A stretch of 64,000 nucleotides of DNA, taken from Microvelia longipes. Its lineage: Eukaryota; Arthropoda; Insecta; Hemiptera; Veliidae. Position 1 is the stretch's first letter. Every line of letters begins with the position of its first letter. Made by a program: the position numbers and the translations under genes. This document shows, one piece after another, positions 1 to 10,400 of the stretch. The notes under the pieces were generated by a model. It did no database searches, was not told the origin of the DNA, and saw only the letters and a program-made list of their open reading frames with translations. The stretch is from contig JACMZG010001908.1 in NCBI GenBank assembly GCA_018340805.1, positions 49,028,378-49,092,377 of the forward strand, read 5' to 3'.

Positions 1-42
1 AGATTTGGGAGGTTACGAGGCCTATTGTTTATAAAAACATTA

Positions 43-70
43 TGACGTCATCAACCAAAGTATGACGTCA
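43..70. promoter_or_regulatory. Pair of perfect CRE-like palindromes
   Basis: TGACGTCA occurs at 43-50 and again at 63-70, exactly 20 bp apart, each inside the same longer word ATGACGTCAT. TGACGTCA is the CREB/ATF consensus. No gene start is seen next to it, so function is inference; it could also be part of a repeat. Confidence 0.25.
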
Positions 71-650
71 TGAAAAAAATTTTTTTTTTGAAACTTGAAA
101 TGGCTTTAAAAACAAGGTATTTCGTATTTAGGTAGACGGCTAGCTGAATCGATTAAGACCAATTTCAGCTCAATCGACCATCCAAATGGCGCAAACGGTA
201 TACATATATAATAATCTTGTATATATGTATACGTCTAGGTCAAAGACTCGTACGATATCTGTTGGGTTCAGTAGTGTTAGAGGGTGGGGATGTAGTATAT
301 TAGAAGAGCCTCTACCTCTTGCTCCATCCTGGTAAGCCTACTGTCCAGAGAGACAGGACAAAATGGCTTCCACTAATCCATTAGTAGGTAAGAGTTAATA
401 CCCTTTGCATAGTGGACGATAAGTAAAGCTGATGAAAGATGAAACTATGATCTTTTCTTACCCTTTATACAAGGTTACTCCAACAGTTGCAACTTGTGGA
501 TTTTTTTCTTGTATTCTTTATACCTCTATAAAAAACGAATTAGTTATGTATTTAAATATGCTTACTATTTTTTATATTGCTTGTTAACTGTAATATTATT
601 GCTTACTATTAATAATAGAGGATTAATAAAGTAAAATTTGTGAAAAAGCT
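71..650. other. AT-rich non-coding stretch
   Basis: No open frame with family resemblance, no splice-bounded exon and no clear repeat unit were seen here. The short open frames on the - strand near its right edge run into the GC-rich hairpin repeat and look accidental. Confidence 0.5.
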
Positions 651-655
651 TCTCA

Positions 656-860
656 GGCCCGCGAAGCGGGCCTGTGAAACGAGGCCGTGAAAATTCGCTA
701 AATACGTGGCAAAATGCCATGTAACAAGAAACGATAATGAAACCATAGATAATACAAAACAACAACAATGTGGCCGCGAAGCGGCCACTGGGAGGCCCCC
801 GGGCCGCAAAGCAGCCCGGCGGGCCGAGGCCGCGTAGCGGCTACGGGCCGAAGGCCCGTA
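656..860. repeat. GC-rich hairpin repeat cluster, copy 1
   Basis: Short perfect hairpins of the type GGCC-CGCGAAGCG-GGCC follow one another: 656-672, 772-786, and further ones around 800-858 (GGGCCGAAGGCCC near 846). The block is far more GC-rich than its surroundings. A related block with the same words (AAGCGGCCACTGGGAGGC) lies at 1495-1595 and a smaller one at 58137-58178, so this is a dispersed repeat rather than a gene. The class is not recognised. Confidence 0.6.
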
Positions 861-1069
861 TTTTAACTATATAATGGCTAACAATAAAAACATGACCAAT
901 AAAAATAAAAATAAAAAAAAAAAAAATACATATAAGAGGACAACAATTTTTCTCCAAACTACGTTTTTTTAAAATGGTTTTATATAAAACACAAGGCAAA
1001 TGTATAAAAGTTAGAACAATGGTTTTTGCTTTACCACGTTATCAATATCAAGTACTTATAAAAAAAAAA

Positions 1070-1490
1070 ATAAATAAATAAATAGAAAATAAATAAGTAA
1101 ATAAATAAATAATAACACAAATAATTTAATTTAAAGATTGGTAACTATAATATTTATTTGTTTTTTAAACTCTTCTTTATCTGAGATCATTCTAAATTTA
1201 GTATCCAAAGAGTTAAACAGTTTAACACCTATATAAGAAGCATGCCTTTGCCCAAACGAAGTTTTATATTTTCCTGGTTTCGAGTACTTTTTAACTTTGG
1301 TTCGTGTTTCGTATTTGTGGTCAATACTTTGCTTAGGTACATCAAAATATTTAAGTAAAACTTGCTTCTGAAAGAGCTGGTTTAACTTCAGTACAGGAAA
1401 ATCACTGTATATCTTTATCTGTATAAACCGGACATAATATGACAAACTGATAAAGTATAACAACAAGAAGCGGTTGTTATACATGGTCAC
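1070..1490 (-). pseudogene. LINE reverse-transcriptase C-terminal fragment with 3' tail
   Basis: An open frame of 119 residues (1131-1490, - strand) resembles the extreme C-terminus of jockey/CR1/RTE-type LINE polyproteins: a segment of the type TKTSFGQRHASYIGVKLFN is the usual 'TSFGxRSFSYxGPKLWN' tail block, followed by a short lysine-rich end (FKKQI) and the stop. Downstream on the - strand is an A+T tail of TTTA/TTAT repeats (about 1070-1130), typical of a LINE 3' end. Everything upstream (RT palm, endonuclease) is missing, so this is a strongly 5'-truncated dead copy. The GC-rich hairpin block at 1495-1595 abuts its truncated end. Confidence 0.65.
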
Positions 1491-1494
1491 ATGG

Positions 1495-1595
1495 TTGTGA
1501 CCGCAAAGCGGCCACTGGGAGGCGCGGGAGCTGCAAAGCGGCCCTTAGCGCCGACACCGCGTAGCGGCAAATAGGCCAAAGGCCTCTTGTTTTAT
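1495..1595. repeat. GC-rich hairpin repeat, copy 2
   Basis: Contains GGCC-type hairpins and the words AAGCGGCCACTGGGAGGC and CCGCGTAGCGGC that also occur at 772-845. It directly abuts the LINE fragment, so the two may be parts of the same insertion. Confidence 0.55.
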
Positions 1596-1599
1596 GCAA

Positions 1600-2450
1600 C
1601 GGTAAGCATATCGTTTACAGGTTTACTAAATGTTTTAATATAGAATTGGCTTAGAGGACTATTACTCTAATTAGAATGATTTGTCTTCTAATTCTGTTAT
1701 TCGTAACCTTAACAGTTGACAGTTGATCTAGCGAGCGAAGCTAGCCTGTTATTTATTAATTTTATTTTATGTACTGTACTAACGTGAGTTCCTGATGCAA
1801 CCCATTACTAGTTTATTTATGCAGAATCAACGAATAATGATCTTAAAATTAGTACTTTGGAATTACATTTTGAATATAGTGAAGAAAAAAATATTATCCG
1901 CAATAATTAAAAACTTGTTTATTGTCGTTGTTCAAAATTAATACAAAGATTCTCTAATTTACCTTAATAATATCTAATGCCTAATAATAATATCAAATGG
2001 CATAAATCTAATAATAAACGTTCCAAAATGTTCGAAAAACATTTTTAAAAAGCTTTTTCTGGACTTATCGATTGTGTGTAAGTATCGATTGTTACGAGTT
2101 TTGAGTAGTGAAAGGAACCCAAGGATGGAGTGTTCCATTCAGTTCATGTTTGAACACGTCAGTCTCGCGATCTCTTTAGTGTGGACCTTTCCTTTATTAC
2201 ACCAGCAGATTAATTACGCATTTTACTAATTTCTTAGCTTATTCTTTCTTTAAGAAGCTTTACTATACTAATTTTCTTAGCTAATTCGTAACTTAATGAT
2301 TTAATTATCATATCATTTAATATAATTTACATGTATTAATAATTTAATTAATGAATACATTTCTACGAAATTTAAAACGTTTGTTGCGAATTTTTAAACC
2401 AATGTTGTGTTTACAGTTTTTTAATTAATTATAGTTATCAGCATTAGTTT
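1600..2450. other. AT-rich non-coding stretch with paired TATCGATTG words
   Basis: No gene is seen. TATCGATTG occurs at 2066-2074 and 2083-2091 (17 bp apart); ATCGAT is the core of Onecut and DREF-type sites, but nothing else here supports a promoter. Confidence 0.35.
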
Positions 2451-2454
2451 AATT

Positions 2455-3318
2455 TTTATCAAATGACTGGTGTACATTTTTTATAAAATCGAAAAACAAC
2501 CCGATTGAGTTAAAATTTGGTAAAGTATATGTTTTTACGTAATAAATAAGTACACTTGCTACGTACACACAGCGTATTTAACAGGCGATCGTATAGGATA
2601 CGTATGCAATACGGTCAACTATCTTTACGGTTCTTACAGCGTCTTTGTTTAGTCGATCGAGTGAGATTATGTGATAACTGATCCCGCCAAAACATCGTTC
2701 TTTTATTTTGGTTATAAGGAAGTTTAAAACAAAAAATATATTTAATTAAATTGTGATTTCTTTGCATAATAATAAAGTTACACAAAAAAAATATATCCAA
2801 AGGTTATTTGATCAAAAACGGTAATATTGAAGTGAAATAAAAGTTCGACGAGAAGGTTATCCGTTAAATACGATCGTCTCTAAAAGTACATACAGCGTAT
2901 CGGGGGATCCATTTAGATTCCATCTCCCTCATTCTAGCGTATGCGATCGGATCCCCTCCGCATGGTTCATACAGCTAATATTACCGTATTTAGAGATCTT
3001 ATCCAATACGATCCGCGGATCTAGAAGTGTGTGTGAATGTACTATATGTTTCCTTTCAATATGACAAGGATATCCATAATTTTTATTGAATCATAAAAGT
3101 TAAGGAGCATTTAGCGCGGTCTGTGCTCTATGGTAATCGACGAGAATGAAACGGATGCATTTATCTTAGAACAAGCGAAGCGAGTCCGAAGACTTTCTGG
3201 AGTGTAAATTTGACGAATTCTATATTCTGAGGACGAGCGAAGCGATTCCGAAGCAGGGAGGATGAGCGTAGCGAATCCAATGCGATGATGAAAAGTTCCG
3301 AGGTACTCGATTTTTTCT
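2455..3318 (+). repeat. Dispersed repeat family R, copy A (interrupted)
   Basis: Family R is the commonest repeat of the window. Its 3' half holds the words 'GAGCGAAGCGAGTCCGAAG' (twice, 50-60 bp apart), 'ATGAGxAAAGTTCCGAGGTAC' and ends at 'CCCGATTTTTT'. In this copy the left part is 2455-2562 and the right part 3043-3318; the middle is interrupted by the TIR element at 2563-3042. No coding capacity is seen. Other copies: about 7245-7845, 22220-22755, 29333-30440 (-), 49075-49240 (-), 51690-52822, 62840-62916, plus many fragments. Confidence 0.7.
2563..3042. mobile_element. Non-autonomous TIR element (PIF/Harbinger-like MITE), copy 1
   Basis: About 480 bp, bounded by inverted ends GTACACACA... 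and ...GTGTGTGAATGTAC, and inserted into copy A of repeat family R. It shares its whole length with the element at 43290-43811 (for example the blocks around TCGACGAGAAGGTTATCCGT and GGATCCATTTAGATTCC). The left end differs by a small deletion from the other copy. The other copy has a clean TTA duplication, typical of PIF/Harbinger; here the duplication is unclear (TAC/TAT). Confidence 0.7.
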
Positions 3319-3373
3319 TTTTTTTTCGCCTACTCACTCTGACTTTCAGAGCCAGTGATATCAGGCACTGTCG

Positions 3374-3850
3374 GCGCCCTGATGAGTTAGACGTAACGAA
3401 GCAGTGTAGGACATGACATTATGTCAAGCCATCAATGTTGACGAATGTCGAATGAAGGAGCTGTGCTTAAATGAAGCATGCATTTTGTTTGTTACATTTC
3501 CTAGGTGTCTATCGCACAATTTATATTGTGTCAACTATTCATGTTTTACAAAACTCGGTAGTATCAAATGATATATGTTTTGCTTGCCAAGCATGATGGC
3601 AGTAAGAGAGCACCGCTCGTCTCTGGTAAATACTTCATTATATTCTTCGGAATTTTAATTGAAGGTCAGAGTGAGTTTAGGCTCTGTGAGTTAGACTTAA
3701 CGAAACAGAGTGAGACATGACATTCTGTCAAGCCATCAATGATGATGAATGTCGAATGATGGACCTATGCTTTGATGAATCATTCATTTTGCTTGTTACA
3801 TTTTATAGGTGTCTATCGCACAATTTATATTGTGTAATCTTATTCATACA
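3374..3850 (+). repeat. Diverged direct repeat, two units about 305 bp apart
   Basis: The block at about 3385-3550 recurs at about 3690-3850: both run from GAGTTAGAC.TAACGAA through GTCAAGCCATCAATG and TGTCTATCGCACAATTTATA. The spacer differs. Open frames over this block are accidental. Class unknown. Confidence 0.65.
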
Positions 3851-4415
3851 TATAGTACATTTTATCTTACAACCTAAATCTGTAAATTGTTTCTGTAAGT
3901 AGTTTTATTTTGAATACCTAGCCATTGCCAAACTAGGATGATAATAAAATATAACGACAGTATTGTGGCATGTTACATTTAGTTATTGTATTAATAATTC
4001 ATATGGATAACCCTGTCAGAAAATATAAAAACCAAGATACAAACAAATTATAATTGTACTGACAGAATTCACAATATTTAAATATAACTATAATATTTTA
4101 AACTTATCTTCATTTCTTTCTTTTGTTGGCAGAAAATGCCATTTTAGCATTATAAATAGTTAAATTTAATTTTACATTTTCTTCAAAAAGTGTATTTTAA
4201 GTTTAGAGTCTTCTTATAGGTATAATTTTATCACAAGGCGTAAGTTTGAAAGGTACAAGTGTCACATAGACTAAAGTAGTAATCTACCACTCATACCAAT
4301 ATTCGGAACATTAGTATACTTTTATACCAATAACTTTGATGTATACTTTCTTATACACTGACAGAAAACATTTATTTACCAAATGTTTTTTGAATAAAAA
4401 TTATGTCATTGGTAA

Positions 4416-4418
<3 letters not shown>
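3851..4418. other. AT-rich non-coding stretch
   Basis: Nothing recognisable was seen. Confidence 0.4.

Positions 4419-4478
<60 letters not shown>
4419..4478. repeat. (AT)n microsatellite
   Basis: Uninterrupted AT dinucleotides over about 60 bp. Confidence 0.95.
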
Positions 4479-4479
<1 letters not shown>

Positions 4480-4483
<4 letters not shown>

Positions 4484-5200
4484 ATTCTTATGTACAATGG
4501 TAGTAGTAGGAGTAAAAAATGAGGGTTGAAGAACTTCTTGCTCTGCTATCAAGTAAAGTATTTTTAATTGCTTGAATGGTCTGTGAATGTAAAACTTTTC
4601 TCACACTGTATAAAAGGTACTTTCCATTACTGTACGAATTTGATTACGGTACACTCCATTTCTGTACGCATTTCACCACGGTACGGCCTTATAAGATTAA
4701 GTTTGATAATTTTATATAAAATTTAACTGACAAAGAAAGTTTAAAAAGAAGATAAACGAGAAGACAGGTAAAAGAAATTAAAAGTTTGGTCCCAGTATGA
4801 TGGATGGCTAGAGGCGAGTGTCCTAGTCAGGCCCCGAGTGAGATAAAAGGGCCTACTTAGCTATCAAGTGTAATCGATTCGCTTTGGATCCATCAAGCCA
4901 TTCATTTAACTTTCCTTTAAAAAGATAATCCTTTGGTTATCTTATTTTTTAAAATTGCATGGATAATATTAGGTTCTTTCACGAAACATTAGCCTAATGA
5001 AAGTAAAATACAGCTTTTAAATAATTATAAAGATTTCTTTAGATAATTGTTTTATCTATTTGTTTGAATTATGACAAGTTTCCATGCTTTTTAACTGGAA
5101 ATTATTCTACTTTACAGCTTTTAAAACATCTTGTGTTATAAGTTATTCATTATGCTTTAAAAATTAACGTAAAACAGTTAAATTCATATTATATAATAAA
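4480..5200. other. Non-coding stretch
   Basis: No gene, splice-bounded exon or clear repeat unit was seen. Confidence 0.4.
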
Positions 5201-5396
5201 TAAGATAGTAATACATTGTACCTTACAAATATATGTGATGTCAAATAAGATAATACATCAAAATAAATAAGATAACAATACATAGTGCCTTATATAAGAT
5301 GATGTCAAATAAGATAATACATCATAATAAAGAAGATTATGATACATTGTATCTTATAAATATATTTGATGTCAAATAAGATAATACATTAAAGAA
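5200..5396 (+). repeat. Tandem repeat, about 65-bp unit, three copies
   Basis: The word GATGTCAAATAAGATAATAC starts at about 5237, 5301 and 5368, and each is preceded by ATACAT(T/A)GT..CTTA. Unit length drifts between 64 and 67 bp. It abuts the palindrome that follows. Confidence 0.75.
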
Positions 5397-5532
5397 GGTG
5401 AGGAAAAGTAAAAATATAATGAAATTGGATATAGATAGACATAAAATTACGGTTGGACTAGTAATTACATATAGCCTATCTGGTTTGCCACTATTTACAC
5501 ATATCCCAGTGAAGCAGCCAAAACTGCCCTCA

Positions 5533-5765
5533 GGTGGTGACCGCGTCAATGTAGATGAAGAATCCGACGTTTCGCTTCCACTGTGGGAGACATCTATAGA
5601 GATGTAGGACATCATGGACACAATGCTCTACAAAACTGAAACTGAACTGAGTTCAGTTTTGTAGAGCATTGTGTTTCTATCCATAATGTCCTACGTCCCT
5701 GAAGATGCCCCCCACAGTGGAAGCGAAACGTCGGATTCTTCATCTACATTGACGTGGTCACCACC
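5533..5765. mobile_element. Large palindrome with hammerhead-like core (Penelope-type end?)
   Basis: The left arm from 5533 (GGTGGTGACC) is matched in reverse by the right arm ending at 5765 (GGTCACCACC), meeting at about 5640-5647 in CTGAACTGAGTTCAG. Each arm carries, read inward to outward, CTGAAGATG, a short G/C-rich spacer and AAGCGAAACGTCGG. CTGANGA...GAAAC.GTC is the order of the conserved parts of a hammerhead ribozyme; stem II is weak here. Head-to-head dimers of such ends are known in Penelope-like elements. Open frames across it on both strands are by-products of the palindrome. Confidence 0.55.
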
Positions 5766-6097
5766 GGAAGACCTAAATCTTCACGACAATAACCGCGGAA
5801 GCCTACGCAGTTTATTATAATAATAATTGCTATTAAGTTTTCCAAGTTCATTGTTGCTCCATACATCTTAAAAAAAAAAAAAATAATGTGTCTTAATGTG
5901 TACTTAGGTAAACATCCTAACCACTCGATTCCTCTTCAAGAGTGCTCGTTAAAAGGGGTTTAAAATTTTCCTCATTTTCCGACAGATATTTAATTCTATG
6001 AACACCTACTACTTGTCCTACTATATAAAAACAAGTGAATCCCAGAAACCATGCTCAAATAATATGTTACATAGAAATTTATATGTTTGTTGTTAAG
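5766..6097. other. Sequence before the first visible hig exon
   Basis: Presumed intron of hig. It ends in a T-rich tract and TGTTAAG at 6091-6097, used as the splice acceptor. The first half of the Ig domain was searched for upstream on this strand and not found. Confidence 0.45.
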
Positions 6098-6232
6098 GTT
6101 GGGCGATATCACCCGAAGAAAGAGATTGGAAGTACAGACTAAGCATGTACTACAGCAAGCCTCAGGATTCTGGAGTGTTTACATGCTCTTCTCCTCGGGG
6201 TTTGACCAATAGCATTTCACTTCAAGTATCAG
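6098..6232 (+). CDS. hig: hig exon: C-terminal half of the Ig domain
   Basis: A 135-bp internal exon. It begins after TTAAG and ends at CAG before GTAATA. It enters with two bases (phase 1) and leaves with one base. The 45 codons include W-K-Y-R-L-S-M-Y-Y and the Ig signature D-S-G-V-F-T-C (tyrosine-corner position plus second Ig cysteine), followed by a short beta-strand ending SISLQV. This is the second sheet of an Ig domain; the first cysteine must sit in an upstream exon not seen here. Directly after it come CCP domains, the order known for hikaru genki, a secreted insect protein that localises to the synaptic cleft. Assignment rests on domain order and remembered family resemblance; another Ig-CCP secreted protein is the alternative. 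Confidence 0.75.
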
Positions 6233-6841
6233 GTAATAGATCATTTCAAGATAAAATTAATGAACGTCGAGTATTAGAGTGATATATTAGATTAAGAGCG
6301 GTATTCGAGAGTTTCTATGTTAAATTGAGAATTAGTTTCGCATTAAAAAATATGTTCTTGATACATTTTGTAAATGATACATTTTAATCAGATTATGGTC
6401 GATTAGAAACCCTGAAGAAGACTTAAGGGTTTTTTATAGCCTCTTTAAGAGATCCTTAAGAATTTTTAATTGGTTTAAAGGGAAATAAATCGAAGAAAGC
6501 ATTTAAAAATTTAACCTTCTATAACTTATTAGTACTTAACCATGTGAAAGATATCACTACGCGCAACTTTAAAATTACAAACAACTTTCTGTCTACATAG
6601 ACAAGAGTTTACTAAGGAGCCACCTCCTCCTTCCCAAACAAATTAACCCATATTTTCGCTGTCTCTATCATATTCATAGACAGATTCCGCTGACACATGG
6701 TAGTAGGATCCGTCTTTTGATAAGATGGATGAATCGAATTTATTGACCGTTCTTCTCTTAATGTTGAGTTTTTGGGAGTTCCCGAAGTATTAATAATTTA
6801 ATTTCTCATCGCAACTTGTTTTTAGCGTATTTTTCTGATAT

Positions 6842-6914
6842 ATGCCAATAAAAACCTCATTTAAATATCTACTTTTACAGTTTGTTTGCTTATTCATTGT
6901 TGTAATGATTACAG
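6842..6914 (+). other. Possible alternative first exon with signal peptide
   Basis: Directly upstream of the CCP1 exon, and in the same frame, an ATG at 6842 opens a run of about 25 residues: a short basic start (MPIKTSFKY) and a hydrophobic core (LLLQFVCLFIVVMI). If transcription started in this intron, or the intron tail were retained, the product would be a secreted Ig-less protein starting at CCP1. T-rich pyrimidine tracts before acceptors also encode hydrophobic residues by chance, so this is only a candidate. Confidence 0.25.
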
Positions 6915-7061
6915 ATGTCCACTGCAACGCTGGCAAAGCAGAACCAATACCTCCTGGTAAAGCTCATAGTGAAGGGACGAGGTTAGGTCAGTCTGTGATA
7001 TACACCTGTCCTCACGGATATAATATCAACGGAACTAACAAGCTAATTTGCAGGGCTAACG
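6915..7061 (+). CDS. hig: hig exon: first three quarters of CCP/sushi domain 1
   Basis: A 147-bp exon between GATTACAG and GTAAGT, phase 1 at both ends. Joined to the preceding exon it reads D-V-H-C-N-A-G. It carries CCP cysteine 1 (VHC), the run G-Q-S-V-I-Y-T-C with cysteine 2, the typical G-Y-N-I-N-G turn and cysteine 3 (L-I-C). The conserved tryptophan and cysteine 4 lie on the next exon, so CCP1 is split by a 6.7-kb intron. Potential N-glycosylation at NGT. The frame is intact, with no sign of decay. Confidence 0.8.
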
Positions 7062-7244
7062 GTAAGTTCCACCAATAATAAGTGCGTATTTAGTGTGTTT
7101 GACTTTAAGCTGGGTTCCAGAGAATTCGACATTCTGATACATCACTGGAATGATATTTGACATCGCGGAAAAATATTGCAAGTGTAACAAGCTGCTTAAT
7201 TACTATCCTATCTATACTTTAACTTATGATAATGTTCTGTCTAG

Positions 7245-7845
7245 TACACTGGCATCTCACGCCATGTCACAACCATGCTATCCATGAAAATAATTTTTTT
7301 GACGTCACTAACCCGCAATAATATCTCAGCAAAAATGTCAAAAAATCATAAAACACGAAAAATTATGTGAACGGATAGAGATTTGGCACGCATGTGACTA
7401 TGTATAGGACTAAAATATGTGCCAAGTTTCATCTCATTATCAACATTAGTGCCATTTTTATTGAATGACTTGTGCATGTTTTTTTTTAATTGTAAACAAT
7501 GATCAGGAATTGGTCCAATTGAGTTGAAATTGGGTACAAGTGTATATTATTAGCTAATAAATAAGTACACCAAGTATTGTTTCAATACCACAAGTAAATT
7601 CATGATTTTTGTTGGATCATAAAAATTAAGGAGCATTGAGAGGGGTCAGTGCTGTATGGGTGACCGATACGGATGCATTTACTATCTGAAGACGAGCGAA
7701 GCGAGTCCAAAGGCATGTTGCAATATAAATTTGGCGAACTTTATTTCTGAGGACGAGTGAAGCGAGTCCGAAGCAGGTAGGATAAACGTAGCGAATCCGA
7801 TGTAATGAGGAAAATTTTTGACGTACCCCATACCCGATTTTTTTG
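7245..7845 (+). repeat. Dispersed repeat family R, copy B
   Basis: The most complete uninterrupted 3' part of the family: it passes through GATTTGGCACGCATGTGACT, ATCTCATTATCAACATTAGT, GGATCATAAAAATTAAGGAG, two GAGxGAAGCGAGTCC words and ends at CCCGATTTTTTT. It has no coding capacity. It serves as the reference for spotting insertions in the other copies. Confidence 0.75.
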
Positions 7846-10214
7846 AAATCTCACGATATATTTTTAATCCAATCTTTTATTCTTCAAATCCTGTTTTATT
7901 GTTTTTAATAAAATTGATGTGGAATGTTATTCTGGTGGATAAAGAATGAAGCCAATATTCAGGTAACACGTGCCGCCTCTATAAAACGACCGTGGCTATT
8001 TTCCTTCAGCAACAGAATGTAAAATCAACATGATATTGAGATTAATCTTTCATAAATATTCTAGTAAGCGATTTACCAATTTTTCGGGAAGAGTTAGAAA
8101 AGTTGTTTAAACAATAAAAAGCCATGACATAGGAGAAATTCGGCTTTGAGGTCAGGAGAAAATCGTTTAGAGGTAGTTTTCTAGTTTTCCTTTTTTTTAT
8201 TTTTAGTCTGAAATTAAGTTTGTGTTAGTAAAGGGAACAGGTTACGAGCTTAGTTTCCTATTGACGGGACAAACTTCCCCTCAATCAGGAATAGAGAGGA
8301 AAGAAAACGTTTTTACTTCACGTATATTCACGTGCAACGCCTTCGCAATTTCTACCGCTTTTATTTATCTCACCCTTTCCAATACAAAATATAACTCCTG
8401 AAGTTAAAACGAATTTTCGTTTTCCCCGAAATTTAACCTTTATAGTAAAAATGAGTTTTTGTTTTTCCTAAAAAAAAATATAATTTTCTAATCTGAGAAA
8501 ATTGTTAGAAAGTTCTCACTCCACTTTGTCCATTATTAAACAAGGTAACAAAATATTACCTGGGTGAAAGAAAACAATAATAAGAAAATATTCTGCTTAT
8601 TAGAAACAGCAAAAAGACTCGTATTTTAAAACTGTTTTTCAGATTATCTTAATATTGTATTTTTCATCAAATTAAAATTTCAAGTTTTGTTTCTAACAAC
8701 TTACCCATTATTTCCACTATTTATTCTTCTCCTTATATCTTGCTTTTTATTTTTTTGCTTAAAAAAACAAGGCTAACAAAAGCAAATTTTTATCATTTCC
8801 ATTCAGCAAGCATTAATGGTTCAATTAACATAAGACATCATATAGAGAGGATTTATAAGAAAACTTCCAAAAGAAAAAAAAAGTTTATTTAGGTCGGTGC
8901 CTCATAGTAGATGTCGTAGTCGATTTGCCAAACAAACAGGTGACCCCATCGAAAACCAAAAAATAAAGAGAATTTAACACGAAACACCCGTCAAAAACCA
9001 ACTTCACATGCTTGGTACAAACTGCGCATGCTTATAATTCTTATAACAGTGAAGGTCTTAAATTTTAGAGGCAAACTTACCTCTCAATGGTTTCCCATTG
9101 TTTATTGATTGAGAAGGTTATAACAAAACACGCTTAAATAATTACTCACAAAATTTAAAATTAAATAAGCACAAATGACTTAACAAGCTCCACAAACAAT
9201 AATCACGAGAAATAAACAATCACGAGAAAGTTTAAAAGCAAACTCGACAACCTTGCTACATAACCTGCGTTTGGCGCCTTTTTTCATTATAACCAAGGGG
9301 AAAGTAAATTTTTCTCCTATTTCTCTATTTCATACAACTTCCATGGGGTCAGAAATGTTCCTTAATGCGTTATCCCCTTTATTCAAGATCCTTGGTTATT
9401 ACTAGAAATATATAACCTGAATCGTAATATATCGCTAAACAATTTTTAAACTTCCCACTTAATTAATTAAACGATTACACAAAAATAATGTAACTATAAG
9501 CGGAAGTATTGAAATGCCTATATTATATTTCTAACGCCTTACCCTAAATTGAAGTGAAATTGTTCTCGATCTTTATTTTGTCTTAGTTTTTTTAGAGATG
9601 TTTTTCTCATTATAATTTTCAGTGACAAATTTTTTCTTAAAAATAACTTAGTTTCAAAACTGTAGAATAATTTAGGTAAAGTAATTAAAAAATATTAATT
9701 GAATACATTTACAAGAATTAATAAATGTGTTTTTTTAGACCCTCTAAAGTGTTTTTATTAATTAAACTTTGTTAAAATTAAGTTTTTATTTTTAATTTCT
9801 GGCTTTAACGTAGTTTTGTAATGGGAAATTCTTTGTAAGTTTTTAATGAAAATTATTTACATGAAAAGGATAGTTCATTATATTTATTCTAGTTAAAAAA
9901 AATTGATTATATGATTTTGTTCTGCTTTTTAAGATTATTTATTACGTCATTAGCCGTTATTCATAACTTGACAAGAATATTAAAATTTATTAAAAAAAAC
10001 ACGAAAAAGTTAATGGATCAATTTGAACAATAACCGATTCATATCCGTTTTGGTTCATATCCAATCATTTTAACGATTTATGTATACTGGTGGAATTTGA
10101 GACAGATGTCTCCTCTTCCATTCCTCTCAAGCAATACATAATTTATGCAGTACAAAATATCTTACAACTAAACTATTTAGATTTAAATACATTTAGATTT
10201 ATAAGATTAACAAA

Positions 10215-10400
10215 TGTTTTTGTGTGTTATCTTATTATCAGCATTAGTTTCATTTTTATAGAATGACATGTATACGTTTTTAAAAAACAAGAATAGGAAA
10301 ACTATGCAATATAGTTGAAAGTAGGCACGAGTGTATCCATGTATGGAATAAACAAGAAAGCTACTTTTTAATACGGTTGCTATATCTACGGTTTTCGTCG
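10215..10400 (+). repeat. Repeat family R fragment
   Basis: Matches the middle of copy B: TCAGCATTAGTTTCATTTTTATAGAATGAC..., then TTGAAAGTAGGCACGAGTGTAT and AATAAACAAGAAAGC, up to the TTTTCGTCGGATC word. The terminal GAGCGAAGCGAGTCC part is absent. Confidence 0.5.

Noticed and set aside
5337..5621. Open frames on both strands at 5.3-5.6 kb
   Set aside because: They read through the palindrome; the two strands give related peptides because the arms are complementary.
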